Source: Halobacillus ihumii (lineage in GTDB: Bacteria; Bacillota; Bacilli; Bacillales; Halobacillaceae). Taken from it: a stretch of DNA of 64,000 nucleotides. The translations under genes and the position numbers were made by a program. This document shows, in pieces, positions 42,978 through 54,467 of the stretch (positions are counted from its first letter, which is position 1; each line of letters starts with the position of its first letter). The notes beneath the pieces are model-generated. The model saw only the letters and a list, made by a program, of their open reading frames with translations. It made no database searches and had not been told where the DNA came from. The stretch is from the NCBI RefSeq assembly GCF_902726645.1, contig NZ_CACVAO010000001.1, positions 2,233,362-2,297,361 on the forward strand. The letters run 5' to 3'.

Positions 42978-43475
42978 ATGCTAACAAACATTGACCCTAG
43001 TAAACTAGATCTAGAAGAACGCGTAGTAACGATCAACCGTGTTGCAAAAGTAGTTAAAGGTGGCCGTCGCTTCCGTTTTGCTGCATTGGTCGTTGTAGGA
43101 GACAAAAATGGTCATGTCGGGTTTGGTACTGGTAAAGCGCAAGAGGTACCGGATGCGATTAAGAAAGCTATTGATGATGCGAAGAAGAATCTTATTTCAG
43201 TACCAATAAAAGATACGACGATTCCACACGAAATCACAGGACAATTTGGTGCAGGCAGCATTCTTATGAAGCCAGCAGCAGAAGGTACCGGAGTTATCGC
43301 AGGTGGTCCTGTACGTGCGGTTCTTGAGCTTGCAGGTGTTCAAGACATCCTTTCTAAGTCACTTGGTTCAAACACACCAATTAACATGGTGCGTGCGACT
43401 CTAAGCGGACTTGGCGAGCTTAAACGCGCAGAAGACGTTGCTCGACTTCGTGGGAAGTCCGTAGAAGAACTGTAG
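42978..43475 (+). CDS. rpsE: 30S ribosomal protein S5
   Basis: 165 residues. The S5 N-terminal double-stranded-RNA-binding-like domain ([20 protein letters not shown]) carries the spectinomycin-related loop [10 protein letters not shown] in wild-type form, and the C-terminal domain has [17 protein letters not shown]5 contributes to decoding accuracy and mRNA entry. TAAAGGAGGGACATAA precedes the ATG. Confidence 0.97.
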   Translation: MLTNIDPSKLDLEERVVTINRVAKVVKGGRRFRFAALVVVGDKNGHVGFGTGKAQEVPDAIKKAIDDAKKNLISVPIKDTTIPHEITGQFGAGSILMKPAAEGTGVIAGGPVRAVLELAGVQDILSKSLGSNTPINMVRATLSGLGELKRAEDVARLRGKSVEEL

Positions 43476-43493
43476 GATAAGGAGGGAAATAAA

Positions 43494-43676
43494 ATGGCTA
43501 AAAAGTTAGAAATTACCCTCACGCGCAGTGTTATTGGCAGATCTGAAGATCAACGCGCAACTGTTAAAGCGCTCGGTCTAAACAAAATCCGTCAATCTGT
43601 CGTAATTGAAGATAACCCAGCGATCCGAGGTATGGCAAATAAGGTATCTCACCTTGTATCGATTAAAGAAGTATAA
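43494..43676 (+). CDS. rpmD: 50S ribosomal protein L30
   Basis: 60 residues, the short bacterial L30: [20 protein letters not shown] and [20 protein letters not shown]. It follows rpsE by 18 bases with AAGGAGGGAAATAAA upstream and precedes rplO, the usual spc order. Confidence 0.96.
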   Translation: MAKKLEITLTRSVIGRSEDQRATVKALGLNKIRQSVVIEDNPAIRGMANKVSHLVSIKEV

Positions 43677-43707
43677 GCTAAGAATCAATAATTAAGGAGG
43701 TGCTCGC

Positions 43708-44148
43708 ATGAAACTGCATGAACTGAAACCAGCAGATGGATCTCGTAAAGAACGTAACCGTGTTGGACGTGGAATGGCTTCCGGTAATGGTAAAACATCC
43801 GGCCGTGGTCATAAAGGTCAAGGACAACGCTCTGGCAGCAAGACACGTCCAGGCTTTGAAGGTGGCCAAATGCCTTTGTTCCAACGCTTGCCTAAACGTG
43901 GATTTACGAACATTCACCGTAAGGATTTTGCGATTATTAATCTTGATGCTCTTAATCGCTTTGAAGAGGGCACTGAGGTTACTCCTGAACTTCTACTTGA
44001 AACTGGCGTGGTCAGCAAGCAAAAAGCTGGCATCAAAGTTCTAGGTAAAGGTTCTGTTGAGAAAAAACTTACAGTGAAAGCTCATAAGTTCTCTGCTTCA
44101 GCGAAAGAAGCTATCGAAGCAGCGGGCGGTCAAACTGAGGTGATTTAA
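43708..44148 (+). CDS. rplO: 50S ribosomal protein L15
   Basis: 146 residues. The glycine-rich N-terminal tail threads 23S rRNA ([20 protein letters not shown] and [14 protein letters not shown]), and the C-terminal globular domain begins near residue 65. AAGGAGGTGCTCGC is upstream. Its stop overlaps the secY ATG by one base (TAATG), coupling ribosome and translocon synthesis. Confidence 0.97.
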   Translation: MKLHELKPADGSRKERNRVGRGMASGNGKTSGRGHKGQGQRSGSKTRPGFEGGQMPLFQRLPKRGFTNIHRKDFAIINLDALNRFEEGTEVTPELLLETGVVSKQKAGIKVLGKGSVEKKLTVKAHKFSASAKEAIEAAGGQTEVI

Positions 44149-45440
44149 TGTTCCGGACAATCTCCAATTTTATGCGCGTGGGTGATATTCGGCGGAAAAT
44201 TATCTTCACTTTATTGATGCTCATTGTTTTTCGCCTGGGTACATTCATACCTGTACCATTTACAAATCAGGATGCCATTAACATCATGGATGAACAAAAT
44301 GCATTCGGATTCTTGAATACATTTGGAGGCGGTGCACTGCAGAACTTCTCTATATTTGCTATGGGGATTATGCCGTACATCACAGCCTCCATCATTATGC
44401 AGCTATTGCAAATGGATGTAGTGCCTAAGTTTGCGGAATGGAAAAGTCAAGGTGATGTAGGTCGTCGAAAATTAGCTCAGTTTACCCGCTATGGAACAAT
44501 CGCTCTAGCTTTTGTTCAAGCAATTGGAATGTCGATCGGTTTTAACACACTTGCTGCTGGTCAATTAATTGATAATCCCAGTGTGTTAACATACGCTGTC
44601 ATTGCTCTTGTATTAACAGGTGGAACAGCTTTCCTTATGTGGCTAGGGGAACAGATTACTTCTCATGGTGTCGGGAACGGAATATCAATTCTAATTTTTG
44701 CCGGGATTGTTTCAGCGATTCCGACCGGTGTTAATCAACTATATGATCAGTACATCTCTGGTGCTGGAGATCAGTTGTTTATGAACCTTGTAATCATTGC
44801 GATCATTACCCTGGTTATCGTTGCTGTAGTAGTTGGAGTCATCTTCATCCAACAAGCACTTCGTAAGATTCCAATCCAATACGCAAAAAAATTGGTGAAC
44901 CGTTCGCCGGTTGGTGGGCATTCTACCCACTTGCCGATTAAAGTAAATGCTGCAGGGGTTATTCCAGTAATTTTCGCTATTTCATTCATTATTGCTCCAA
45001 GAACCGTTGCCGGATTCTTTGAAGGGAATGAAGTGGCATCTGTTATTCAATATATATTTGATTATCAGAACTGGCCTGGAATGATTATCTATGTTGCGTT
45101 AATTATTGCCTTCACTTATTTCTATACATTTGTTCAGGTGAATCCAGAGCAAATGGCAGATAATTTGAAGAAGCAAGGTGGGTATATCCCTGGTATTCGC
45201 CCTGGTGCAAATACTGAGACTTACCTGACAAGGGTCATGTACCGCTTAACCTTCGTAGGTTCTATCTTCCTAGCAGCTGTCTCACTTCTTCCGATTATAT
45301 TAGGTGCTGCGGCAGAACTGCCGCCAACTGTCCAAATTGGAGGGACTGGTCTGCTCATCGTTGTAGGGGTTGCTCTTGAAATGATGAAGCAGCTTGAAAG
45401 CCAGCTTGTGAAACGCCATTATCAAGGCTTTATTAAGTAG
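44148..45440 (+). CDS. secY: SecY, protein-conducting channel of the Sec translocon
   Basis: 430 residues with ten predicted membrane helices. Landmarks are GGGALQNFSIFAMGIMPYIT (plug and TM2 region), LGEQITSHGVGNGISILIF, QQALRKIPIQYAKK and PGIRPGANTETYL in the cytoplasmic loop that meets SecA and the ribosome. It pairs with SecE encoded at 17.6 kb. Translation is coupled to rplO. adk follows after 36 bases. Confidence 0.97.
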   Translation: MFRTISNFMRVGDIRRKIIFTLLMLIVFRLGTFIPVPFTNQDAINIMDEQNAFGFLNTFGGGALQNFSIFAMGIMPYITASIIMQLLQMDVVPKFAEWKSQGDVGRRKLAQFTRYGTIALAFVQAIGMSIGFNTLAAGQLIDNPSVLTYAVIALVLTGGTAFLMWLGEQITSHGVGNGISILIFAGIVSAIPTGVNQLYDQYISGAGDQLFMNLVIIAIITLVIVAVVVGVIFIQQALRKIPIQYAKKLVNRSPVGGHSTHLPIKVNAAGVIPVIFAISFIIAPRTVAGFFEGNEVASVIQYIFDYQNWPGMIIYVALIIAFTYFYTFVQVNPEQMADNLKKQGGYIPGIRPGANTETYLTRVMYRLTFVGSIFLAAVSLLPIILGAAAELPPTVQIGGTGLLIVVGVALEMMKQLESQLVKRHYQGFIK

Positions 45441-45461
45441 GTAAGCAAGATAATGAAATGA

Positions 45462-46873
<1,412 letters not shown>

Positions 46874-46889
46874 GTGAAGGTGATTGTGT

Positions 46890-47225
46890 TTGAATGAATC
46901 TGAGTCGAGTCCACGAATAGGTCAAGTTGTTCGCATTGTGCAAGGACGAGAGGCAGGACAGTATGCGGTTATAATAGATATACTGGATGGCCGTTTTTTG
47001 CTGCTTGCCGATGGAGAGAAACGTAAGTACGATCGACCAAAGAAAAAGAATCTGCAACACGTGGAGCTTATGGATTTCATCTCTCCAGAAGTCCAAAACA
47101 GCCTTCTGGAAACTGGTCGCGTCACAAATGGCAAGCTTCGATTTGCCGTATCTAAATATGTCAATGAAGAAGTGACTGATTTGAAGAAGGGAGATCAACT
47201 CGATGGCGAAAGACGATGTAATTGA
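46890..47225 (+). CDS. KOW-domain RNA-binding protein (L14e-like)
   Basis: 111 residues. The N-terminal part is a KOW/SH3-like barrel ([20 protein letters not shown]) followed by [20 protein letters not shown] and a helical tail. It resembles the small KOW protein found between map and infA in Bacilli (ybzG in B. subtilis, from memory), function unknown but probably ribosome- or RNA-associated. I start at the TTG at 46890, seven bases after GTGAAGGTGA; a TTG at 46884 is in frame. The 3' end overlaps infA by 23 bases, with the infA ribosome site inside it. Confidence 0.8.
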   Translation: MNESESSPRIGQVVRIVQGREAGQYAVIIDILDGRFLLLADGEKRKYDRPKKKNLQHVELMDFISPEVQNSLLETGRVTNGKLRFAVSKYVNEEVTDLKKGDQLDGERRCN

Positions 47226-47421
47226 AGTGGAAGGAACTGTCGTTGAAACTTTACCAAATGCACAATTTAAGGTAGAGCTTGAGAACGAACATACCGTTTT
47301 AGCTCATGTTTCTGGTAAAATTCGTATGCACTTCATTCGAATCCTGCCAGGAGACAAAGTAACGGTGGAACTTTCCCCATATGATCTGACAAAAGGACGT
47401 ATTACGTACCGTTATAAATAA
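47203..47421 (+). CDS. infA: Translation initiation factor IF-1
   Basis: 72 residues, the usual length. The OB fold is recognised by [20 protein letters not shown] and the conserved [20 protein letters not shown] with [13 protein letters not shown] at the end. IF-1 blocks the A site during initiation. The gene starts inside the 3' end of the KOW-protein gene after GAAGGGAGATCAACTCG. Confidence 0.97.
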   Translation: MAKDDVIEVEGTVVETLPNAQFKVELENEHTVLAHVSGKIRMHFIRILPGDKVTVELSPYDLTKGRITYRYK

Positions 47422-47442
47422 TAGTATGAAGCTCCGTTATAA

Positions 47443-47571
<129 letters not shown>

Positions 47572-47596
47572 TTAAAGAAGGAGGTGCACGTATCCA

Positions 47597-47962
47597 ATGG
47601 CACGTATAGCAGGTGTAGATATTCCTCGCGATAAGCGAGTAGTCATATCTTTAACTTACATTTATGGTATTGGTAAACCATTAGCTAGTGAAGTTCTAGC
47701 TGAAGCAGGCGTTTCTGAAGATACTCGTGTCCGTGATCTTACAGAAGACGAACTAGGTAAGATTCGTTCAGCAGTTGATAATCACAATGTTGAGGGTGAT
47801 CTTCGTCGTGAAAACTCTCTTAACATCAAACGTCTAATTGAAATTGGTTCTTACCGTGGAATCCGTCACCGTCGCGGACTTCCAGCTCGTGGACAAAAAA
47901 CAAAAAATAACTCTCGCACACGTAAAGGACCACGTCGTACCGTGGCGAATAAGCGTAAATAA
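47597..47962 (+). CDS. rpsM: 30S ribosomal protein S13
   Basis: 121 residues. [20 protein letters not shown], the helix-two-turn-helix core and [20 protein letters not shown] at the C terminus identify S13, which forms bridges to the 50S and touches P-site tRNA. GAAGGAGGTGCACGTATCCA precedes the ATG. Confidence 0.97.
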   Translation: MARIAGVDIPRDKRVVISLTYIYGIGKPLASEVLAEAGVSEDTRVRDLTEDELGKIRSAVDNHNVEGDLRRENSLNIKRLIEIGSYRGIRHRRGLPARGQKTKNNSRTRKGPRRTVANKRK

Positions 47963-47987
47963 TTCATAAAGAAGGAGGTTAAACCAC

Positions 47988-48383
47988 ATGGCACGTAAAG
48001 GAAATACTCGTAGTCGTAAGCGTCGCGTGAAAAAGAATATTGAGAGTGGTGTGGCACACATTCGCTCTACTTTTAACAATACGATCGTATCGATCACCGA
48101 CGTGCAAGGTAACGTAATCGCTTGGAGCAGTGCTGGTGTACTAGGCTTCAAAGGGTCTCGTAAATCTACTCCATTTGCCGCTCAAATGGCTTCAGAAGCT
48201 GCAGCTAAAGATGCAATGGATAATGGCATGAAGACGATTGAAGTGACTGTTAAAGGGCCAGGAGCTGGTCGTGAAGCAGCGATTCGTTCACTACAAGCCG
48301 TTGGACTAGAGATCACAGCGATTCGTGACGTGACTCCAGTACCGCATAACGGTTGCCGCCCGCCAAAACGTCGTCGCGTATAA
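47988..48383 (+). CDS. rpsK: 30S ribosomal protein S11
   Basis: 131 residues. [20 protein letters not shown] and [13 protein letters not shown] at the C terminus are diagnostic. S11 forms the platform near the Shine-Dalgarno helix. It is followed by a 175-base gap with an apparent new promoter before rpoA, so the alpha operon splits here in part. Confidence 0.97.
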   Translation: MARKGNTRSRKRRVKKNIESGVAHIRSTFNNTIVSITDVQGNVIAWSSAGVLGFKGSRKSTPFAAQMASEAAAKDAMDNGMKTIEVTVKGPGAGREAAIRSLQAVGLEITAIRDVTPVPHNGCRPPKRRRV

Positions 48384-48399
48384 TAATTCTGAATAGAAT

Positions 48400-48428
48400 T
48401 TGTCACCCTGTCTATAATGGGTTATGAT
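48400..48428 (+). promoter_or_regulatory. Promoter candidate for rpoA
   Basis: TTGTCA (48400-48405) and TATGAT (48423-48428) are separated by 17 bases. A perfect TATAAT at 48413-48418 also occurs but without a -35. Transcription would start near 48435 and leave a leader of about 120 bases with alternative hairpins. Confidence 0.65.
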
Positions 48429-48448
48429 AGCTTTTAATCAGCACCGCA

Positions 48449-48524
48449 TTAGACAGTAAATAAGTAGTTGTCTTGTATGGGACTGCCTACCTGAGGAATT
48501 TCGGTTAGACCAATTGTCTAACCG
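48449..48524 (+). promoter_or_regulatory. rpoA leader with mutually exclusive stems
   Basis: CGGTTAGAC (48502-48510) pairs perfectly with GTCTAACCG (48516-48524) around CAATT. An upstream TTAGACA (48449-48455) can instead pair with TGTCTAA (48515-48521) or form AGACA/TGTCT (48451-48473). The two foldings exclude each other and sit 35 bases before the rpoA start. No T run follows, so any effect would be on translation or processing. Confidence 0.55.
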
Positions 48525-48558
48525 GGGTTTCGACGTTTTGAAGGAGGGTTTTGTTTAA

Positions 48559-49503
48559 ATGATCGAAATTGAAAAGCCAAAAATTGAACCGGTTGAGATC
48601 AGCGAAGACTCCACATTTGGTAAATTCGTCGTCGAACCGCTCGAACGTGGATATGGTACAACACTAGGTAACTCCTTGCGTCGTATCCTGCTATCCTCAC
48701 TTCCTGGCGCTGCTGTAACATCAGTTCAAATTGAAGGGGTACTTCATGAATTCTCAACAATCGAAGGTGTTGTTGAAGATGTTACAACAGTTATTTTGAA
48801 TCTAAAGAAACTAGCTTTGAAGATTTATTCTGATGAAGAGAAGACTTTAGAGATTGATGTGCAGAACGAAGGGAAGGTTACCGCTGCAGATATCACGCAT
48901 GACAGCGACGTAGAAGTCTTAAATCCAGACCTTCATATCGCGACGTTAGACAGCCAAACGTCTTTGCGTGTTCGTATTACTGCTGAACGCGGACGAGGAT
49001 ATCGTCCAGCTGAGGCGAACAATCATGAAGATCTACCGATTGGCGTAATTCCAGTTGACTCAATCTTTACACCCGTTTCTCGTGTCACGTATCAAGTGGA
49101 GAACACTCGTATTGGTCAGACTTCAAACTTTGATAAATTAACGTTAGATGTGTGGACTGATGGAAGCATTCGCCCAGAAGAGGCGATCTCTCTTGGAGCC
49201 AAGATCTATATGGAACACCTTAATATCTTTGTAGGCCTTACTGATGAAGCTCAAAAAGCTGAAATTATGGTTGAAAAAGAAGAGGACCAAAAAGAAAAAG
49301 TTCTAGAGATGACGATTGAAGAACTCGATCTCTCCGTACGTTCATACAATTGCTTGAAGCGTGCAGGTATTAACACTGTTCAAGAGCTTGCTAACAAGTC
49401 TGAAGATGACATGATGAAGGTTCGTAACCTTGGTCGTAAATCTCTTGAAGAAGTGAAGCACAAGCTGGATGAGCTCGGACTTGGTTTGAGAAAAGAAGAT
49501 TAA
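48559..49503 (+). CDS. rpoA: RNA polymerase alpha subunit
   Basis: 314 residues. The N-terminal dimerisation domain carries [20 protein letters not shown] and the beta-contacting region; a linker near 225-240 rich in Glu and Lys leads to the C-terminal DNA/activator-binding domain ([20 protein letters not shown] and [15 protein letters not shown]). GAAGGAGGGTTTTGTTTAA precedes the ATG. It lies in the normal place between rpsK and rplQ; rpsD is absent, as in Bacillus. Confidence 0.97.
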   Translation: MIEIEKPKIEPVEISEDSTFGKFVVEPLERGYGTTLGNSLRRILLSSLPGAAVTSVQIEGVLHEFSTIEGVVEDVTTVILNLKKLALKIYSDEEKTLEIDVQNEGKVTAADITHDSDVEVLNPDLHIATLDSQTSLRVRITAERGRGYRPAEANNHEDLPIGVIPVDSIFTPVSRVTYQVENTRIGQTSNFDKLTLDVWTDGSIRPEEAISLGAKIYMEHLNIFVGLTDEAQKAEIMVEKEEDQKEKVLEMTIEELDLSVRSYNCLKRAGINTVQELANKSEDDMMKVRNLGRKSLEEVKHKLDELGLGLRKED

Positions 49504-49548
49504 TTGATCGATCACATCTAAGAGATTCTGATAAGGGAGGGATAATCC

Positions 49549-49908
49549 ATGGCTAGAAAGTTAGGACGTACTACCGATCAACGTATGGCGCTTCTTCGTA
49601 ATTTAGCGACAGACTTGATCGTTCATGAACGTATAGAAACAACAGAAGCAAAAGCAAAAGAGCTTCGTTCTGTTGTAGAAAAAATGATTACACTAGGTAA
49701 AAGAGGAGATCTTCATGCCCGTCGTCAGGCTGAATCATTCCTTTACCGTGCAGATGCGAATGAAGAAGGAGACCAAACAGCCCTGCAAAAGCTGTTCTCT
49801 GATATCGCTCCACGCTATGAGGAACGCCAAGGTGGATACACTCGCGTGCTTAAGTTAGGCGAGCGTAAAGGTGACGGTGCTAAGATGGCAATCATTGAAC
49901 TAGTTTAA
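49549..49908 (+). CDS. rplQ: 50S ribosomal protein L17
   Basis: 119 residues. [20 protein letters not shown] and the C-terminal [20 protein letters not shown] identify L17, at the tunnel exit. It is the last gene of the S10-spc-alpha cluster and is followed 22 bases later by a terminator stem. AAGGGAGGGATAATCC gives the ribosome site. Confidence 0.97.
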   Translation: MARKLGRTTDQRMALLRNLATDLIVHERIETTEAKAKELRSVVEKMITLGKRGDLHARRQAESFLYRADANEEGDQTALQKLFSDIAPRYEERQGGYTRVLKLGERKGDGAKMAIIELV

Positions 49909-49930
49909 TGTGAACCATTTGTATGGACAC

Positions 49931-49982
49931 AAAAGGGCAGGGTGGAATCTCTTGTATGAGGTTAACTCCAGCCCTTTTTTTT
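49931..49982 (+). terminator. Terminator after rplQ
   Basis: AAAAGGGC (49931-49938) pairs with GCCCTTTT (49971-49978), with inner TGGA/TCCA and CTC/GAG pairing, followed by T to 49982. The loop is long, so some readthrough into the ecf genes is likely. Confidence 0.85.
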
Positions 49983-49987
49983 ATTTT

Positions 49988-50093
49988 GAGATTCATTCTC
50001 GAGATTCATCGACAAGTTTTTGCAAATGGGGAGAGTTTGTCGATACGAAGCAGGAAATGTTGAAATCTATTTCCCGGGAAATAGATTTGTCGA
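49988..50093 (+). promoter_or_regulatory. Palindromic leader before ecfA1
   Basis: A 26-base perfect palindrome spans 50063-50088 (half-site AAATCTATTTCCC), ending about eight bases before the ecfA1 ribosome-site region. It is preceded by a direct repeat GAGATTCAT (49988-49996, 50001-50009) and by TCGACAA (50009-50015), which can pair with TTGTCGA at either 50037-50043 or 50087-50093. No clear promoter is seen. It could be an operator, or an RNA with alternative folds. Confidence 0.55.
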
Positions 50094-50110
50094 GCAGAGG
50101 GGGAAACCTT

Positions 50111-50950
50111 GTGAGTGTGAGTCAGATTGAGTTTAGAAATGTATCCTTTCGTTACCAGGAGGATATGCCTTGGGTGTTAAAAAACGTAAGCTTTTCCATC
50201 TCGGAGAATGAGTGGGTGGCGATTATTGGCCATAATGGATCAGGGAAATCAACGATTGCTAAATTGATGAATGGTCTGCTTTTCCCTCAGGAGGGTGAAA
50301 TTGTGGTTGATGGCCAGAAGGTTGAGGCTGAAACAGTCTGGAGTGTGAGGGAAAATGTAGGAATGGTTTTTCAAAATCCAGACAACCAGTTTGTTGGAAC
50401 TACTGTACGCGATGATGTTGCCTTTGGGATGGAGAACCATGGTATGCCAAGGCCGCTCATGTTAGAGCGTATCGAGGAAAGCCTTTCTGCAGTAGGGATG
50501 AGCGATTACGAGCGTCAAGAGCCGCACCGTTTGTCGGGCGGGCAGAAACAACGGGTAGCAATTGCCAGTGTTTTAGCTGTATCGCCTAAATATATGATTT
50601 TAGATGAGGCCACAGCTATGCTGGATCCTCAGGGCAGGAAGGAAATATTATCAACTATGCTCGATGTACAGGAGCAAAGAAATCTCTCTTTAATCACCAT
50701 TACTCATGACTTGCATGAAGTAGTTCAAGCCGAACGGGTTCTTGTTATGAACGAAGGAGAAGTTTGGCTAGAGGGGACCCCTCGCGACATTTTTGCAAGA
50801 AAAGAACAATTAACCAAAATTGGCTTAGATACTCCCTTTGTCACGAAATTGGCAGATGAACTGAAATCTGCTGGTGTTGACCTTAGCCGTGAGCCACTTA
50901 ATCACCAGGAGTTGCTGGAGGAACTATGGACATTTCATTCGAAGAAGTAA
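50111..50950 (+). CDS. ecfA1: EcfA1, ECF transporter ATPase
   Basis: 279 residues. ABC ATPase motifs: Walker [11 protein letters not shown]-loop [10 protein letters not shown] typical of ECF ATPases, signature [10 protein letters not shown] and Walker B MILDEAT. With EcfA2 and EcfT it energises uptake of vitamins and metals through interchangeable S components encoded elsewhere. The start is the GTG at 50111 after GAGGGGGAAACC; the frame is open back to 49910 across the rplQ terminator, which cannot be coding. It overlaps ecfA2 by 25 bases. Confidence 0.94.
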   Translation: MSVSQIEFRNVSFRYQEDMPWVLKNVSFSISENEWVAIIGHNGSGKSTIAKLMNGLLFPQEGEIVVDGQKVEAETVWSVRENVGMVFQNPDNQFVGTTVRDDVAFGMENHGMPRPLMLERIEESLSAVGMSDYERQEPHRLSGGQKQRVAIASVLAVSPKYMILDEATAMLDPQGRKEILSTMLDVQEQRNLSLITITHDLHEVVQAERVLVMNEGEVWLEGTPRDIFARKEQLTKIGLDTPFVTKLADELKSAGVDLSREPLNHQELLEELWTFHSKK

Positions 50951-51798
50951 GCTATGTTTATCAGCCGAATAGTCCATTTGAGTATAGAGCATTACACAAT
51001 CTCTCCTTCAACATACCATCTGGGGCTTTCGTGGCTGTGATTGGGCATACTGGTTCCGGCAAATCCACCTTACTGCAACATCTAAATGGACTTGTTCAGC
51101 CAACAGAAGGAGAAGTCACTGTTGGAGAATTTCGCCTTAAAGCTGGAGAGAAAAACAAACAATTAAGAGCATTGCGTGAAAAGGTTGGTGTTGTCTTTCA
51201 ATATCCTGAGCACCAGCTGTTTGAAGAAAATGTGGAAAAGGATATTGCCTTTGGCCCCATGAACTTTGGTGTACCACAAGAAGAAATTAAACAACGTACA
51301 GATGAAGCGATCACATCTGTTCATTTACCTAAAGAGATCCTGGATCGTTCCCCTTTTGACTTAAGCGGAGGACAGATGCGCCGTGTCGCAATAGCGGGAG
51401 TGCTAGCCATGAATCCAGAGGTACTCGTTCTTGATGAACCGACAGCCGGACTCGATCCTAGCGGGCAGAGAGAAATTATGAACATGTTTGCCCGTATTCA
51501 TAAACAGAAAAATCTGACCACAGTGCTTGTTACACACAGCATGGAAGATGCTTTAAAATATGCAGATCACGTGATTATATTGAATCAAGGGGAAGTCTTC
51601 ATGCAGGGGGCGCCTGCTGATATTTTTCAAAAAAAACAGGAACTGAGTGAAGTTCAGTTGGACGTTCCAGAGATTATCCATTTTTTAAATCAATTCGAAG
51701 AAAAATTCAATATGAAAATTCCCTATCATAGACAGTCAGTGGCAGAGTTAGCAAAGGAGTTGGCTCAGATGGTGAAGGGAGGCCGCGATCATGAGTAG
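50926..51798 (+). CDS. ecfA2: EcfA2, ECF transporter ATPase
   Basis: 290 residues. Walker [11 protein letters not shown]-loop [16 protein letters not shown], signature [10 protein letters not shown] and Walker [11 protein letters not shown] are present. EcfA1 and EcfA2 form an asymmetric heterodimer. The C-terminal extension after about residue 235 helps dimerise. It starts inside the 3' end of ecfA1 with CTGGAGGAAC before the ATG and ends eight bases into ecfT. Confidence 0.95.
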   Translation: MDISFEEVSYVYQPNSPFEYRALHNLSFNIPSGAFVAVIGHTGSGKSTLLQHLNGLVQPTEGEVTVGEFRLKAGEKNKQLRALREKVGVVFQYPEHQLFEENVEKDIAFGPMNFGVPQEEIKQRTDEAITSVHLPKEILDRSPFDLSGGQMRRVAIAGVLAMNPEVLVLDEPTAGLDPSGQREIMNMFARIHKQKNLTTVLVTHSMEDALKYADHVIILNQGEVFMQGAPADIFQKKQELSEVQLDVPEIIHFLNQFEEKFNMKIPYHRQSVAELAKELAQMVKGGRDHE

Positions 51799-52588
51799 TT
51801 CAATGATTATTGGTCAATATATTCCGGGGAACTCGGTTGTTCATCGATTGGATCCCCGTTCGAAAATCGCCATAATCTTCTTTTTTGTAGTGATCGTATT
51901 TTTTGCTAATTCTGTTCTGAGTTACGGTTTACTTACCCTATTTGCTATCGGAAGTGCTGTAGCGACTCGTATTCCGATTCGTTATATCGTTAAAGGGTTG
52001 AAGCCGGTGTGGTTTCTCATTGCGTTCACCTTCCTGCTTCATTTGATTGTGACGAAGGAAGGTGAGGTGCTTACGACAATTCTGGGATGGGATCTTTATA
52101 AAGGAGCCCTCATCCAGGGAGCGGCTATCTCATTGCGTTTCTTTCTGTTAATCATGGTTACGTCACTGCTTACATTGACCACAACTCCGATTGAGATTAC
52201 CGATGCGATTGAACAGCTGCTTGGTCCCTTGAAAAAAGTTCGCTTTCCAGTTCATGAACTAGCGCTTATGATGTCAATTTCACTGCGATTTATCCCGACC
52301 CTCATGCAGGAAACGGAAAAAATCTCAAAAGCTCAAGCTTCACGAGGAGTAGACTTTCGCACAGGGTCGTTTAAAGACCGTATAAAGGCTGTTGTCCCAC
52401 TTTTAGTCCCTTTGTTCGTCAGCGCCTTTAAACGCGCTGAGGAGCTTGCTATGGCCATGGAAGCAAGGGGCTATAAAGGTGGAGAAGGCCGGACGAAGCT
52501 GAGAGAGCTTCAAATTGGGCGCACGGACTATTATATTTATATTCTATTTGCTTTGGTAGTGGTGGGATTATTTTTAACAAGGAACTAG
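51791..52588 (+). CDS. ecfT: EcfT, ECF transporter transmembrane coupling protein
   Basis: 265 residues with five to six membrane segments. The family segment [16 protein letters not shown] and the two short Arg-containing coupling motifs ASRGVDFR and MEARGYKGG, which dock on the two ATPases, are visible. It overlaps ecfA2 by eight bases, and GTGAAGGGAGGCCGCG is its ribosome site. With no S component nearby, this is the shared group II module. Confidence 0.95.
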   Translation: MSSSMIIGQYIPGNSVVHRLDPRSKIAIIFFFVVIVFFANSVLSYGLLTLFAIGSAVATRIPIRYIVKGLKPVWFLIAFTFLLHLIVTKEGEVLTTILGWDLYKGALIQGAAISLRFFLLIMVTSLLTLTTTPIEITDAIEQLLGPLKKVRFPVHELALMMSISLRFIPTLMQETEKISKAQASRGVDFRTGSFKDRIKAVVPLLVPLFVSAFKRAEELAMAMEARGYKGGEGRTKLRELQIGRTDYYIYILFALVVVGLFLTRN

Positions 52589-52604
52589 GGTGGAGGAGAT
52601 CGGA

Positions 52605-53345
52605 ATGCAGCGGTTGAAATGCAGGGTGGAATACGATGGGACAGCCTATGCCGGTTATCAAGTTCAGCCAAATGGCGTGACAATCCAGGAAAAGATCGAG
52701 AAAGCATTGACGCAGATGCACAAAGGGTTGAAGGTGAAGGTTACTGCCTCAGGCCGAACGGATGCCGGTGTGCATGCAATCGGTCAAGTCCTCCATTTTG
52801 ACACAAGCCTAAACATTCCTGCTTCCAATTGGAAAAGAGCATTAAGTTCAATGCTTCCGAGCGATATTCGTATTGCAGAAGTAGAGCAAGTTTCCGAAGA
52901 CTTCCACGCCCGTTATGATGCAAAAGGAAAAGAGTACCGTTATTATGTGTGGAATTCTCATGAAGCCAATTTATTTCGCCGGCTTTATATGTATCATATT
53001 AGAAAGCCGCTGGATATAGAATCGATGAGAACAGCGTGCAGATTAGTAGAAGGAGAACATGATTTTACTTCTTTCTGTTCTCCCCGAACTGATTTAAAGG
53101 GAAGCAAAGTACGCACCATTGAAAGAGTGACGATAGAACAGCATGAGGCAGAGCTTGTGTTTATTTTTAAAGGGAACGGCTTTTTATATAACATGGTGCG
53201 AATTTTAGTAGGAACGATTCTTGAAGTAGGAATGGGTGATCGCACGCCTGATGAGCTTACAACAATGCTTGCGGCTAGAGACCGGAAATCAGCTGGGAAG
53301 ACTGCACCGCCTCATGGCTTGTTTTTATGGGATGTAGACTATTAA
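52605..53345 (+). CDS. truA: tRNA pseudouridine(38-40) synthase
   Basis: 246 residues. The catalytic Asp lies in SGRTDAGVHAIGQV; other motifs are YDGTAYAGYQVQPNG and GNGFLYNMVRILVGTILEVG. TruA modifies uridines in the anticodon stem-loop of many tRNAs. The start at 52605 follows GGTGGAGGAGATCGGA; the GTG at 52590 overlaps that ribosome site. It lies 16 bases after ecfT, as in Bacillus. Confidence 0.95.
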   Translation: MQRLKCRVEYDGTAYAGYQVQPNGVTIQEKIEKALTQMHKGLKVKVTASGRTDAGVHAIGQVLHFDTSLNIPASNWKRALSSMLPSDIRIAEVEQVSEDFHARYDAKGKEYRYYVWNSHEANLFRRLYMYHIRKPLDIESMRTACRLVEGEHDFTSFCSPRTDLKGSKVRTIERVTIEQHEAELVFIFKGNGFLYNMVRILVGTILEVGMGDRTPDELTTMLAARDRKSAGKTAPPHGLFLWDVDY

Positions 53346-53466
53346 TCCCGGTTTAAGTGGTGGTTTCACTCAATTTGACTGCCAAGTTAATCGTTTATGT
53401 TTTTACGAGATTCAAAGGGTCATCTATTTTTTTCTAAAAAAACAACGATTCCTGGTGTGCGAAGAC

Positions 53467-53496
53467 TTGACATTGGGACATAGAGTGTTATATTAT
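53467..53496 (+). promoter_or_regulatory. Promoter for rplM-rpsI
   Basis: TTGACA (53467-53472) with TATTAT (53491-53496) at 18 bases, or overlapping TATATT at 16 bases. It lies in the 260-base gap after truA and gives the rplM-rpsI pair its own promoter. Confidence 0.82.
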
Positions 53497-53504
53497 ATTC
53501 TATG

Positions 53505-53595
53505 GCATTTTATTTCTAGACCACGGTTAGCCCCGGAAACTAATCGTATTTGAGATAAATAAAAATAAAGCTATGTGAAACTAACAATTCAGGAG
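53505..53595 (+). promoter_or_regulatory. L13 leader RNA
   Basis: The short leader before rplM contains ACGGTTAG (53523-53530) pairing with CTAATCGT (53540-53547) with one G-T around a CCCCGGAAA loop. A conserved L13 leader is known before rplM in Bacilli; position and the GGTTAG stem agree. There is no terminator in it, so control would be of translation. Identification is by position and one stem only. Confidence 0.65.
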
Positions 53596-53605
53596 GGAAA
53601 CCGAT

Positions 53606-54043
53606 ATGCGCACAACTTTCATGGCAAATGAAAACAACGTGGAACGCAAATGGTTTGTTGTGGATGCTGCAGGGCAGACACTTGGCCGTTTGGCAAGCGA
53701 AGTTGCTGCGATCCTTCGCGGTAAAAATAAACCAACGTATACACCACACGTTGACACTGGTGATCATGTGATCATCATCAATGCAGGAGAAATCGAACTA
53801 ACTGGTAACAAAATCAATGATAAGATTTACTACCGTCATTCAAACCACCCAAGTGGATTGAAATCTCGTACAGCTAACGAAATGCGTACAAAATATCCTG
53901 AGCAAATGCTTGAGCTTGCTGTTAAAGGTATGCTGCCTAAAGGAAGCCTGGGACGCAAAATGGGTAAAAAACTTCATGTCTACGCTGGATCTGAGCACAA
54001 GCATGAAGCACAACAACCAGAAGTTTATGAACTTCGTGGATAA
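53606..54043 (+). CDS. rplM: 50S ribosomal protein L13
   Basis: 145 residues. [20 protein letters not shown] and [20 protein letters not shown] identify L13, an early assembly protein of the 50S. The start MRTTFMA matches the Bacillus N terminus, and CAGGAGGGAAACCGAT lies upstream. rpsI follows after 19 bases. Confidence 0.97.
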   Translation: MRTTFMANENNVERKWFVVDAAGQTLGRLASEVAAILRGKNKPTYTPHVDTGDHVIIINAGEIELTGNKINDKIYYRHSNHPSGLKSRTANEMRTKYPEQMLELAVKGMLPKGSLGRKMGKKLHVYAGSEHKHEAQQPEVYELRG

Positions 54044-54062
54044 TTAAAGGAGGTAATCGATA

Positions 54063-54455
54063 GTGGCACAGGTACAATACTCCGGTACTGGACGTCGTAA
54101 AAAGTCGACAGCTCGTGTTCGTCTTGTTCCAGGAACTGGTCGTGTAGTAGTAAACAAACGTGATGCTGAAGACTTTTTCCCATATGAAACACTTCGTATG
54201 ATTCTGAAACAGCCTCTTGCTGTTACAGAGACTGAAGGTAACTATGATGTTTATGTAAATGTTGATGGTGGAGGTTTCACTGGTCAAGCTGGTGCAATCC
54301 GTCACGGAATCGCTCGTGCGCTGCTTCAAGCAGATCCAGAATACCGTACACCACTTAAACGTGCGGGACTTCTAACTCGTGATGCACGTATGAAAGAGCG
54401 TAAGAAATACGGTCTTAAAGGTGCACGTCGTGCTCCACAGTTCTCTAAGCGTTAA
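54063..54455 (+). CDS. rpsI: 30S ribosomal protein S9
   Basis: 130 residues with a GTG start. [20 protein letters not shown] at the N terminus and the C-terminal [14 protein letters not shown], whose last Arg touches P-site tRNA, identify S9. AAAGGAGGTAATCGATA precedes the start. It is the last ribosomal gene of the window. Confidence 0.97.
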   Translation: MAQVQYSGTGRRKKSTARVRLVPGTGRVVVNKRDAEDFFPYETLRMILKQPLAVTETEGNYDVYVNVDGGGFTGQAGAIRHGIARALLQADPEYRTPLKRAGLLTRDARMKERKKYGLKGARRAPQFSKR

Positions 54456-54467
54456 TATTGTTTTTCT

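Noticed and set aside
49910..50110. 67-residue N-terminal extension of EcfA1
   Set aside because: It crosses the rplQ terminator and the palindromic leader; family proteins start near the GTG at 50111.
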